64,000 nucleotides of DNA from Theocolax elegans (Eukaryota; Arthropoda; Insecta; Hymenoptera; Cerocephalidae): NCBI GenBank assembly GCA_026168455.1, contig CM047425.1, positions 22,212,648-22,276,647 on the forward strand. Reading direction: 5' to 3'. The translations under genes and the position numbers were made by a program. Shown here piece after piece: positions 1 through 10,500 of this stretch (position 1 is its first letter; each line of letters starts with the position of its first letter). Below the pieces are notes generated by a model. The model searched no databases. It had not been told where the DNA came from and worked only from the letters and a program-made list of their open reading frames with translations.

Positions 1-908
1 TCCTCGCTGAACAAAACGTCAATAATTTGCATAAATCGTTGTAAGTTAATGTACGATAAATATATAAGTCTGCTACTTTCTCCAATTAATTAATTAAATA
101 ACATTTATAATTACATGTAGTATCTCAAAGCAGTTTTTCACACTTACTCAAACTACAATTCCTGTATTTTTCATATTTTTTTTACGAAATGCAACATAGC
201 CTAAGTTACCATTAGTTTTGTCACGTCGTGCAGAAACAAGATTGTTTTTAATAATTTAATCGTGAAATAAAAACATTTGAAAGTTTGAGCAACGAAGAAA
301 TGAATTGTCGGAAAAGAAGAATCTGTGGTTTGCCAGGTACATTAAAATAGAATGCGACCTCCATTCACGACGAGAAAAACACGGACCATTTAACTTAATT
401 GAATTATCAATCAGAAAACATTAGGTTGCGCGCAAGGAACTCTTCATCGATACTCTGCAAGAAAGATTGCGATGCCCATGTTGGCACATGGGTAACCAAG
501 ACGGATGAGCGTACAGTCGCAACTCGGCGTGATGCAAGCAAATGTTAAGGGGATGTCATTTTCCACCAAGAAAACCCTTTCATTACCGACTATACGAGTT
601 TACAATATTTTTAAAACAAAAATTAAAATCTCGACGTCATGGTTACAGAACATAAAACAATATTGTCTCTAAAAAAGTATTAAAAAAATTAATGCATGTG
701 TTGTACAGTTTTGCACGGTAGTATTTTTACTTTCGTTTATACATTTGTATTATTATACAAAAATTAATTTTGAAGAATAAATAATTATAAAATTAAGAGA
801 AAAATATTGATCGAAGATTGGTGAAGTTGGTAAATGTCGGTAATAGGTGAGACGTGACATCCTCTTAAATATGTGTAATAAAAGTAGAAAGAGATGAGTA
901 TCCGTTAC
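1..908. other. AT-rich non-coding, probably intron after the BTB exon
   Basis: No coding segment found on either strand. The missing second half of the BTB domain is not here. A textbook-looking acceptor (AATCTTTCTTGCAG, minus strand, ending at 455) is followed by only 15 open codons before a stop, so I do not call an exon. Confidence 0.5.
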
Positions 909-912
909 CAAC

Positions 913-1247
913 CTTGTGGGCTCTGAGAGTACTGCCCTCGCAAGCGAGGGTGACGTCGCAGTAGGCCTGCCGTGCGAGCAGCTGCGAGAACATGGTCTGC
1001 AAATTGCTGTGATGGTATTTCCATCGCAGGCAGTATTGCTGAGGGAACATGTTGTTGCTGCTGGCTGCCGGAGGGGTCACTGGGCCCGGGCCGCTACCTT
1101 GTTGCAACATAAGTGTATCGGCAGCCGCCAAGCCTTCACGTGAGCTAAAAGATTCTTTCCTCGCCAACGAGGGCGAACCTCCCGCCACCACTGCCGCTTC
1201 TTCCGCCTCCGCCGCCGAGGCTGACGACGACGAAGACGAACCTTTAC
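913..1247 (-). CDS. Internal or first coding exon of a TTK-type BTB/POZ transcription regulator (partial)
   Basis: BTB/POZ domains mediate dimerisation; in the arthropod tramtrack/lola/bric-a-brac group they usually sit near the N-terminus of nuclear zinc-finger or Psq-domain proteins. Seen here: the block QQYCLRWKYHHSNLQ followed by MFSQLL, CDVTLACEG and LRAHK, which are beta1/alpha1 to alpha2 of the TTK-type BTB fold. The exon stops at the AHK position, so the second half (the usual VLSACS block) must be on another exon, presumably beyond position 1. Two donors are possible: AAG|GTTGGT (exon end 913, phase 0) or TTG|GTAACG (end 909, phase 1, better GTAA core). Upstream the frame is open to an acceptor, TTAAACAG, ending at 1248, with a Ser run and an Ala/Glu-rich stretch. 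In-frame ATGs are at 1108-1110 and 1048-1050; the second, MFPQQYC, matches the usual family start. The RWKYHHSNLQ core resembles from memory the subgroup with Drosophila BtbVII and Tkr; I do not assign a symbol. Confidence 0.85.
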
Positions 1248-1765
1248 CTGTTTAATCAAATATCACATTTAACCTAGTATACATTAAACTCCGTTTGTTT
1301 CAATATTTCGCTAAACTAATTATTCAATACCAATCGCTAGCATAGAATCCCCATCTACTTGTATTACAAGGCTTTACTGAATGAATATTCACTTTTAATC
1401 AAGAAATATTTAATTAAAAAAAGTTTTGTCAGCTTCTTCTATTTGTATATATATATACACATATATCAAATTTAATAATCTTCTTTAAATAAAACATCAT
1501 TTTTATGGGTACACAATAATTTGGCCCATAAAATATAAACAAATAAATCTTTTCATTTGATAAAAAATGTTATGTCAATAATTTAATTCTATTACATACA
1601 TGTATATACATTAATTATAATAGATAGTATTTTTTGTAACTTCGGAACATATTTTTAAAAAGGGGAGAGTATGCTGTCATACTCCGAAGACGTGCATAAG
1701 GAAGATATAAACGCAGCGATTTCCGACAATCGTAAATGGTTTTTAGGATCTTGGAATGTAACTTT

Positions 1766-1768
<3 letters not shown>

Positions 1769-1802
<34 letters not shown>
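1769..1802. repeat. (TA)17 microsatellite
   Basis: Uninterrupted alternating TA for 34 bp. Confidence 0.95.
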
Positions 1803-1803
<1 letters not shown>

Positions 1804-2049
1804 GTGAGATGTGCAAGTTTCCTACCAGACTTTCAGGCGCCTTACATAATCAACTGAAAGAGAGAATCCAGTGTAATTGAAACACATAGTTAATAAAGCT
1901 TTTTGTACATATCATATTTTTATAGATCTGTCGTATTTTCTTACAAAACAACACATAGAATGGCAATCTCACATATCATGAACTATTTGGAAAACATGCA
2001 TAAACCCAAAAGATATCGAAGCAAAAATTTATAGTCAATCCAATGGATC

Positions 2050-2080
<31 letters not shown>

Positions 2081-4520
2081 TTAACCTATTTCAAAATATT
2101 TGCAATAAAGTGAACTTTTTTTAGAATTGGAATAGATTGCGTCATTATTTTTTGCATTACATAGCATTAATTTAATAATATCTATAAGCAATCGGAATAG
2201 CCATTAATATTAAAGACGATCAATTTAATTAACCAATTAATATCCTCATTAAGCTGATTCATTTCTCATTTCACATTATAATTTAGATTTTATAAATTTC
2301 TCGGGACATCTTATAAATCTTGTACATTCGTAATTTATCTTTTATCTCTTAACAAAATCAATCCTTAAATTAATGAAAATGATTAAAAGACCTATTTTGT
2401 TAACAAATATATAAATAGTAAAATTTTAAATATAAATTTTATTTTATATCTTGTCCAATGTATGAAACGAAAATTTTCCATCAAAAACAAAGAATTCTTT
2501 TAATTCTCGATCATTATTTACAAATGTAAGACTATTTAATATTTTACAGAAATGAATAATCATTATAGTTTAACCCCATTATTTAAATAAAATTACTGTA
2601 ACATTGAAACAGAAATATAATATGTACAAATATTTGACTTTTATTAATTTCACTCAGGTTTCCTATATGATACCATGCAGCTTTTCGTAATATTTAAAAA
2701 TAAAATATATAAATTATTTATCATTAGAAAAATACAAGCAAATGCTTTAAAAGATTTAAAAATTAAATGGATTTTGTTATTGAAAAAAAATTATCGTATA
2801 GCGTACGCACGAACTGTTTGCATGATCAACTTTGTGCGTTTGCGTTGATATTGTGTTTCTTTAGTTTGTCAACAACACATAAATCGAGTTTTCTCAAAAT
2901 GTTGTACATATGATAAAAGTTTATGGAAAAAACTTTTATATTAATATTTATAAATTTTTGTACAGAAATAAAATAAATATTTTTGAATTTATGACAGTAA
3001 TTGATTATATTAGCATAGATTTCGCTAGTTATAAAATATGAAGGCTATAAAATCTGTAGTTATAAAATATGAAATAAAAAAAATCTAAAAATTTGTCGTC
3101 CAATATTACACTATTTTTGTACAACCTTAACCCAACCTATTTGCACACTGAATTGAGTTTCCGATTAACTATTTATATGTCAAACTGTATTAGTAATATA
3201 ATGTAATTTATTATTCATTGAATTGTGTTATTCTTACTATACTTGTATAAATTAATTAATTAAATAGAATTTCCGACCTACTTTATAACAGTAATAACTA
3301 CTACACGTTTAAATAGTAAGATTACTTTACGCACAAAATTTATTATTTTAATGTTTATCGACAAGAAGATTTTGTATATACAAGTTACTTTTTTAACTTG
3401 ATTTCTTATCCACATGCCTAATTTTGTTTACGCCCCACTTCTTCAACGGATTGATTGTTTTGTCTTGTTACATTGAAAATATTAAACACTTTTGTTCAAT
3501 AATTGAGTGTTGACTCATCATACATACAAATTAGACGTATCCAATTTTCCATTTATATTATTCTACTATCGATAAAAAAGTATACTTATTTTGTATAATA
3601 TTAGACAATTACATGAACCGCTATATAACATTAATCTAAGTTCAATTTATACATCACAATAGTTAATTATTAGTACTAATTATCAATGATCACAAAAATA
3701 AAGATACACGTTCTAGAGACCTAATTAATTACCACGATTTTTTTAAACTGACGATTCACTAATTTCCCATCTAATTATGCGTTACATTATTAATAATTAT
3801 GCAAGTTGAACTATCCGTTATGGATTGATTGGAAACTGCGAAGCACATTTCGTAGGTGAAAGAAAATTTACCTTGAACCGTGACAAAAATAAGTTTGTCC
3901 TTGATTAACTTGATTCGTTTATTGTAAATGTACCTTTGTTAGTTAAATATTCCTCGGTCCTCAAAAACAGTTTTAAATGACCTAGTTCTTAACCATTTCA
4001 TCAAAACCAGCGATATTTTGTGCGAGATCCATTTAAAAGCATTTCAAATTGAATTTTTTAACAGAGGAGACGATAGAACTTTGCGCCATTTTTAACCGAA
4101 TTGTCTCATATCCGCGGCTACAATGTACTCTTTTTTATACACACACGTACATACACATACAACTACGTATATTTCTTTTTCACTTTTTATTATACATTTT
4201 TTTATCGAAATAACTGTGCCAAGACCACATACGAAATAACTGTAAATTAAATATTACCGATTTTATTTTTAACAAAATTGGGTAAAACGATTCAATCTTG
4301 CTTGCTTTTATATGAATGAGACTGTCGTCATTAAAATTATGAGCATTCATCTACTAGAACATTTTTTTTTAATTTTTTATTTTGCTTTCTTTATTTCTAT
4401 TCTCGTTACTTATGAAAAAATATAGGTCGTGCTCTTCTTACTTCGATCAAATGAATTTAAATAAATGCAACAAATTTAAATTCTGATTTCGTCTTGATAG
4501 CGAACTATCAACAACTCTTC

Positions 4521-4521
<1 letters not shown>

Positions 4522-4566
<45 letters not shown>
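4522..4566. repeat. (TA)n microsatellite
   Basis: Uninterrupted alternating TA for about 45 bp. Confidence 0.95.
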
Positions 4567-4568
<2 letters not shown>

Positions 4569-4858
4569 TCAATATTCAATGAGAAAAAATGTTACGTAAT
4601 AATTATTAAATCCTTTTCAGAAAATTTTACGAGTCACGTATTGCAGAATCTTATAGCAAATTAATTAGCTACACAGATTATACAGTATATGTATATTATG
4701 TACATATATAATAACTTTTTATAACTTTACAACTATCATAAGTCAAATAAATTAATAAATAATCCCTGTACCATTATTATAATAGAATAAAAATGTATTA
4801 CTTATTAAATGACAATAATTATTAAATATATAGCACATTACTTTGAAAGGATAGAAAC

Positions 4859-4887
4859 TTTATTAATTTAAAAACAAATATTTTATT
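4859..4887 (-). terminator. Candidate poly(A) signals for the gene ending at 4956
   Basis: Two AATAAA hexamers on the minus strand, at 4882-4887 and 4859-4864, lie about 70 and 92 bases after the TGA stop. Spacing is right for a short 3' UTR. In DNA this AT-rich the hexamer is common by chance, so this supports the gene end without proving it. Confidence 0.35.
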
Positions 4888-4955
4888 CTATTGAAATATC
4901 TTAAAATTCTTGTTACTCGTTTCATATTTAAGAACTGCTATAGTACCTAAGTTGA

Positions 4956-5014
4956 TCAATCTTCGGGTTCAACAATCCCATTTTCTTTCATCATCGGTTT
5001 AAAGTATTCCGTTT
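4956..5014 (-). CDS. Terminal coding exon and stop codon of the same unrecognised gene
   Basis: The minus strand has a pyrimidine-rich acceptor, GCTTCTTATCTAG, ending at 5015. The exon opens with two bases (AA) that complete the split codon from the upstream exon, giving Glu, and continues TEYFKPMMKENGIVEPED before a TGA at 4956-4958. Joined to the upstream exon the tail reads HLDDL-E-TEYFKPMM. The frame is acidic and lacks the Phe/Leu/Ile/Asn/Lys bias of chance AT-rich ORFs. The intron would be 271 bp (5015-5285), an ordinary insect size. The frame also stays open upstream of the acceptor (VNLFLFPFEKASYL), so an earlier AAG acceptor near 5056 cannot be excluded, but that one would be out of phase with the 5286 donor. 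Confidence 0.55.
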
Positions 5015-5285
5015 CTAGATAAGAAGCTTTTTCAAACGGAAACAAAAAAAGGTTGACGTTCTTAAAAATATTTATATCATATTATCAATAATTATGAATT
5101 TCTAATATACTTTTTTGTCGATATAATTTATTTTAATGCATAATTCATAATAATCTTTGTATAATACGTACTTATATACAGTTTCAATTGTTACAAAAAA
5201 TACTATTTTCGGTTAAACGATCAAGTAAAAGCGAAAAAAAAATATGTCAAGTACAAAAGATAATAAGGAGTATAAAAGTAATTAC

Positions 5286-5514
5286 CTAAATCGTCGAGGT
5301 GCGAGGACCAGTCGTGAAGATTCGGTCTAAACGCGAAGCGATCAGAATCCCCGAAGCGTTCGGTCTCCCTCGGTATCGCGTCCTCGGGCTCGGTTTGGTA
5401 CTGCTTCCTTCTCTTGGTCGAGTCGTCCTTGTCGCTCGGCCAGAACGAATTTACGTCAGCGTGACCGCGCTCCTGCACCGCCAAGTGCTCCGACCTCAAG
5501 TCAGACTCTTTTTC
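5286..5514 (-). CDS. Penultimate coding exon of an unrecognised gene
   Basis: A 229-bp exon bounded by a good acceptor (CTTTGTTGCAG, ending at 5515) and a donor (TTAG|GTAATT at 5286/5285). It is open in one frame for 76 codons, beginning EKESDLRSEHLAVQERG and ending HDWSSHLDDL. The peptide is strongly charged and hydrophilic, with a basic KRRK patch (possible nuclear signal) and no membrane segment, so it is probably a disordered or coiled tail. The local G+C is well above the AT-rich flanks. The exon starts in phase 0 and leaves one base (phase 1). That phase fits the terminal exon at 4956-5014 and also the BTB exon at 913-1247. I do not recognise the family. Earlier exons on the minus strand should lie above 5514; I could not identify them. 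Confidence 0.65.
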
Positions 5515-7560
5515 CTGCAACAAAGCAACGAGGAATCCGCCGGTTAATTTCTAACCTCTCTACAACATCGATCTTACGTCATTTTACGTCGAGATTCATT
5601 CATCGTTTACAAGCCTTTTACACGCTTGCCTCGGTCACGCGAATCCGAGACGAGCACGATGTGTATTACCTATACACGCGCGCACACATACGTATGCACA
5701 CATATACAGATTTACGCTTCCTCTCGTACCTCACCCGAAACCAACGATCGTACGTCTAATTGATCTCGAAAAAATTTCAAGTATTTTTTCTACTTTGGAT
5801 GGTGAGTGAATTGGATTTTTGAAATTCCCCTTGTTTTATATTAGTTTGTTTGTTTGTTTACATTTAAATCTGTAACCTTTCTTCGTGAATTCGAATTGTT
5901 GGTTACAAACCGGAACGCAGAAATCGAGACAAAAATTCAAATTAGAAATGACTTATCGTAAGTGCGAAACTAACGAATACATTTAAATATGATTATTTTT
6001 TAATTAATAAACGTATTGAATACATTACATTGCATTATTCAAAATAAAATATTGTGTACGAAGATTAATATAATTTACTATTTATTTTCTACTTTGCTAA
6101 TGAAATTGTATGCTTAATTTTTTTTATTGACAATCATTACATTATATTGTGCATATTTTAATATTAACATATATTAGAAATTAGTAATTCAAATAACGTA
6201 TTACTAAGGAATAACAGTTGAGTAGTAGTGTTAGATAGTAATACAACTAACAATTTGATATTGTCCCTGCAAATAGAGGTTTACATAACTCGCATCAAAT
6301 TTAAATAAATTATTTTGATTTTAATCCATTGTAGCCCGTCTAATCGTTTTGCGAAAAATAAATACTCTCGACATTCTTTATAAATACTACAATGTAACGC
6401 AATAAGAAAAAAACAAAGAAAAAGTAGTAATATTTTAATGGGACAACATTACAGGAACTCTAGTATCTTTCTCCTCTACTCGTTGCAATTTCATGCAAAT
6501 GAGATTAAAATATCGGGAGACGAAGGAGGAAGAAGGGGGGCGGTGAGGGGAAGGAAGAGGGGAGGGAGAGAGGACACCAAGAGAGAAAGTAAATTCCCGT
6601 CGCAAAGTCAATCTATTTATAAAGCCGGTAAACAGGCTTTATGGATGAGACAATCAATCCGGTCAAAGGGAAATTTCTCCGAAAAGGCATAAGTACGCGT
6701 CGATCGAGTGTTCGCGTCTATGTGTATATATATAAATGTGTTAGTGTATATGTGTGTATAAAAATTGTGTGTACAGATATGTACTTGTGCACCCGCACTT
6801 AGGCACACGTATAGTCGCTCGTATCCCTTAATTAAGGCCACAGTCTGCGAGAGAACAGTGAACCAGCATCTCTCTCGCTCATTCGATAAATTCGAAACGC
6901 CGACGGCCCGTGTAATAAACTCAAAGGGTACAGAAACGACCGAGGAAGAAAAGAATGGTACAAATGGAAGCGGAGAAAAAATCCAGGAGCAGAGAGTGAG
7001 AGAGACAATAAGATCGGTCACGTTCGATCGGTTTTGTTCGGCAGCTATACTACGATGGATTAAGAGCGTCTGGAGCCGTACATTTTCTACATCTCTCTCT
7101 CTCTCTCTCTCTCTCTCCCTCTCTCTGGCCTTCATTGCCGGAAATTCGAATTTTCAGTCGTCTCACGTTATAAAGCGAGGCAGGCGTACTTTAATTTAGA
7201 TTTATGATGAGCTCGGCATACAGATTTCGAATCTGGTCTTTTCGCGCGCTTTTCAATCGCCTGAAGAGCCCGGAGACAGAGATACCAGAGAAAGAGAAAA
7301 AAAATGAGAAGGGGTCATGCATTTTTCATTCGGCTACGTTTTCCATTTTGCGATTCCTTGCGCCTCTTTTCAACCTCTCTCTTTCTCTCTTTCTCTCACT
7401 CGTTCTCTTCTTTCCTTTCCTCCTCCCTCTCACCCCCTCCCGCGTGCGCGCGTACCGTATATTATATATACTTTTTCTCATTGATACTTGCGGGATAATT
7501 AAATCGAAGAGGTTTGCTCGCCACCGCCGCTTTTCTTGACGGCTTCGCCGAACTTATTTC
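5515..7560. other. Mixed non-coding stretch with CT-rich low complexity
   Basis: Up to 6430 the sequence is AT-rich with no exon signal. From 6500 to 7550 there are purine- and pyrimidine-rich tracts, including (CT)n at about 7092-7126, and a moderately CpG-rich part at 6840-7080. Open frames here are built of Arg-Glu or Ser-Leu dipeptide repeats and are not credible proteins. It could be the 5' side of a transcription unit, but no start element is clear. Confidence 0.4.
7092..7126. repeat. (CT)n microsatellite
   Basis: CT dinucleotide run with one CCC interruption. Confidence 0.9.
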
Positions 7561-10500
7561 TTGTTTTCGTTTTGCATATTGGAATGCCGTTCTTAGAAAT
7601 GATATTGTATTTGAGTTGCCTTCTACTGACTAAAAAAATAGTATATATATATATAAAGAGAGAAAGAAAGGTTCACAATTTTAACCGGTATATAAGTCAA
7701 TGTTGCATGTATTAAATACAACGATTTTGATGATTCTTAGTAAAAAACAAAATTCAAACTGTATCTTAAAACTTAATTTAAATAACAGTCAACTGATTTT
7801 CAAAATACACCAGATACCTAGCTGTGAATAGCAAAACTTTTTTCGAATTCGAAACGACAAATGAAAATACAAGACGTTTGCAACTTTATAAAGTTTAAAT
7901 AAAGTTAAAAGATAGATTAAAAAATATTTTAAGCCCACCTATGGGTCCTAGTTGGAAATATGTACGAAAAAATCGAGGGTACACAAGGTGTTTTGACAAT
8001 CGTTACGAATTGATAGGGTAGACAAAAATTGAAAAGAAATTTTGTCACGAAATATATAATAATTTTAAAAACAAAGTAGCTATACGCTACGTTTATCTAT
8101 TTGTCTTAAAGCTATAGAAAAAAATACTAAATTGATAATAATTAAGTGGTAATGTAGTTACGTTAGTTTTTCTGAACTTACTTTCTTTAAGCATTTTCAA
8201 GTACTATCATTCCTTGTGCATTTTCAATAATATATTTTTCTTTTCAATTCCAATGTATTTACTTGTAATAGGCATAGCGTAACTAAAACGAAATCATACA
8301 TATATATACGCCCAATACGCGAGTGATTAATTGCTGAAAAAAAGAAACGTTATTTCATATGAACTTGGCAATTATTTATAGTGCTGTAGCAATTAACTTT
8401 TTTTTTTAATTTTATACGCGTTCACAGTGCAAAACGAATAGAGAGACGATTACTTTGTAGTATAATTAAATGTAAACAGTGTGGCATTGCAAATTAGTTT
8501 CTACACAAATGTTTAAATTAAAATAATTATACATGAAATGTCGTTTATGCGTTAATCGCACGTTGTATAGACCTGTTCATTGATACGGAACGTTTTTGAA
8601 TGATTTTACACAAGTATAAATGTATACAGTGACTACCGCATTTATCAATCATAATTTTTTTATTTTCGTCAATATTATCTTTCAATCATTTAATTTTCGC
8701 TAAAGATCTTCTCACAGCGTATTTACATTTTTTGAATGTATTAAATTTGAATATACCCAATATTTCGACACAGGCTGAGAAACTTTTTTTTTTTCATTTT
8801 TCTAAGTAATTCATTACGGCTATACCTTTCAAGAAAATAAGAGCAACGTTATTTTGTATGTTGAAAACTGTTTAAAAAATATTTTCCCGTTACAAAGCTT
8901 TCACTTCGAGAAAGCAAAAACAGGCAAAACTTTTCAAAATGTGTATCCGCTTTTTGCTTGCAGTAATTATATATTACTCTTCGAATTTATTATAGTAAAG
9001 GTACACGTATAAAAATAAACTAATAGCCTCATTTATTTCAGGAAAAAATGTATTCTTTTTTTTCTCCAAGATTACTAAATTTCCCGGAAAATAAAAATCT
9101 GCTTGATACGAAAAAATTGTGAACGTTAATGGAGTAGAAAAAATAAGCGGTCAAAATAGCGAGGAGGAATTATTCCGATATCAAATCATCTTTCCCTCGA
9201 AGGTTTTGAGAAAATTTTCATCGAGATTTATTCATGTACGTGTGCGTCAAGGTCAAGCACGGGATGAGCGAAAGCGCGCTATTATATCGGTAAAAATATC
9301 GAATGTTGTGTTCCGTTACATTTTATGAGGATGTGCACGTGCAATGCCAATTTGTAAAAAAAAGAGAAAAATAATATACTGTAGCCTTGCAGTCATGCAT
9401 CAATCGCGTAAATGTGTGTACATCGGCTTTCGGAATTTCTACATTTTCAATTTGATGTGTTGTCATCGTCATATTTAGTTAAATGTGACTCACCTGTCTT
9501 ATTTATCTTTCTCTTTTTGTTAATGTACAGAAAAATAAATCAATATATCGTGAATCGATTCCCGACTTTTAAAATATTATTTTTTATCTGTTCGCCAATC
9601 TATTCTCTGAATTTTAATTATTAATTTTATATTCTCGATTATCGAGCAAAATGTGAGAAACACAGTGGAAAATTGTTGATATATAAAATCATTTGATTTT
9701 GTTCCAAATAGCGTGAATTAAACGATTAAATATAATAACACGCACATATAGAATCGATTATCTATCAAATTGTCTACGTCGTGATTTCTTACATGTTTAC
9801 GATAAACAGTGCGCGAGTAAAATATTTCTTTAGATTCTTTGAGGAAATAATTAAATTATTGACAGTGTGGAATTGCTCAAATTTCTCATCGTTGCAACAT
9901 TAATGATATATACGTAGCAATTAATAGTGCAAGATAAGTTTTATCCAAAAATACGAGATAGTCGGTTTGACCCGCATACCCGGTCTCGTCACACTCTACA
10001 TACCGTAATTAGAATAGGGGTCGGTCGTCAAAGATGCATTCTACCAATGATTATCAAGATTTAGTCGTTTAATATTTAAAATATCCGATTTTACGTATAC
10101 TTATTGCGCAGACGTACCAATCAATATCTATATGAAAATAAAAGACATAATTTATCGATATCGCTTAATGATACCTCGCAAGAAAATGAAAACGAGAAAG
10201 CTAAAAAAACATATTTCGATGAAACGTATGTGTCAGTATAGAAAAAAAAGTACCCATACTCAGTAGAACGTTTGTGCAGTACATCGAGACTAGACAATTA
10301 CAGAGCACATTTCTCCCAGGCGGTTGTTTAATCGCGCGCGTGTGTGGTTGTATGTATATATAGACTTGTAACATCCGAGAAGCGCATTATCCGGTCGACT
10401 AAGCTGCAATGAGTTTTATATACACCGTATAGAATAGGTTAAGATATGAGTGTACATACAGCCTAATACGCACAATTGCCGGAATTCAGGTCTCCGAGTA

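Larger units (their letters stand above)
1248..4955. other. AT-rich intergenic or intronic stretch
   Basis: Long runs of A/T with stops in all frames. It contains (TA)n tracts at 1769-1802, 2059-2081 and 4522-4566. A hairpin-like inverted repeat of 9 bp (one G-U pair) lies at 2805-2839. No exon beyond those listed is visible. Confidence 0.5.

Noticed and set aside
407..454. Possible 3' coding exon after the BTB exon (acceptor at 455, minus strand)
   Set aside because: The acceptor is strong, but the frame gives only 15 codons and would truncate the BTB domain; no family match.
2805..2839. Hairpin ACGCACGAA...TTTGTGCGT, considered as a microRNA precursor
   Set aside because: Total stem-loop is only about 35-45 nt with a short inner stem; too small for a precursor and not a microRNA I recognise.
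6617..7135. Minus-strand open frame of 172 codons
   Set aside because: Begins with Arg-Glu repeats from a (CT)n tract and continues with Ser/Phe/Thr/Tyr/His-rich chance sequence from simple repeats; no domain or splice context.
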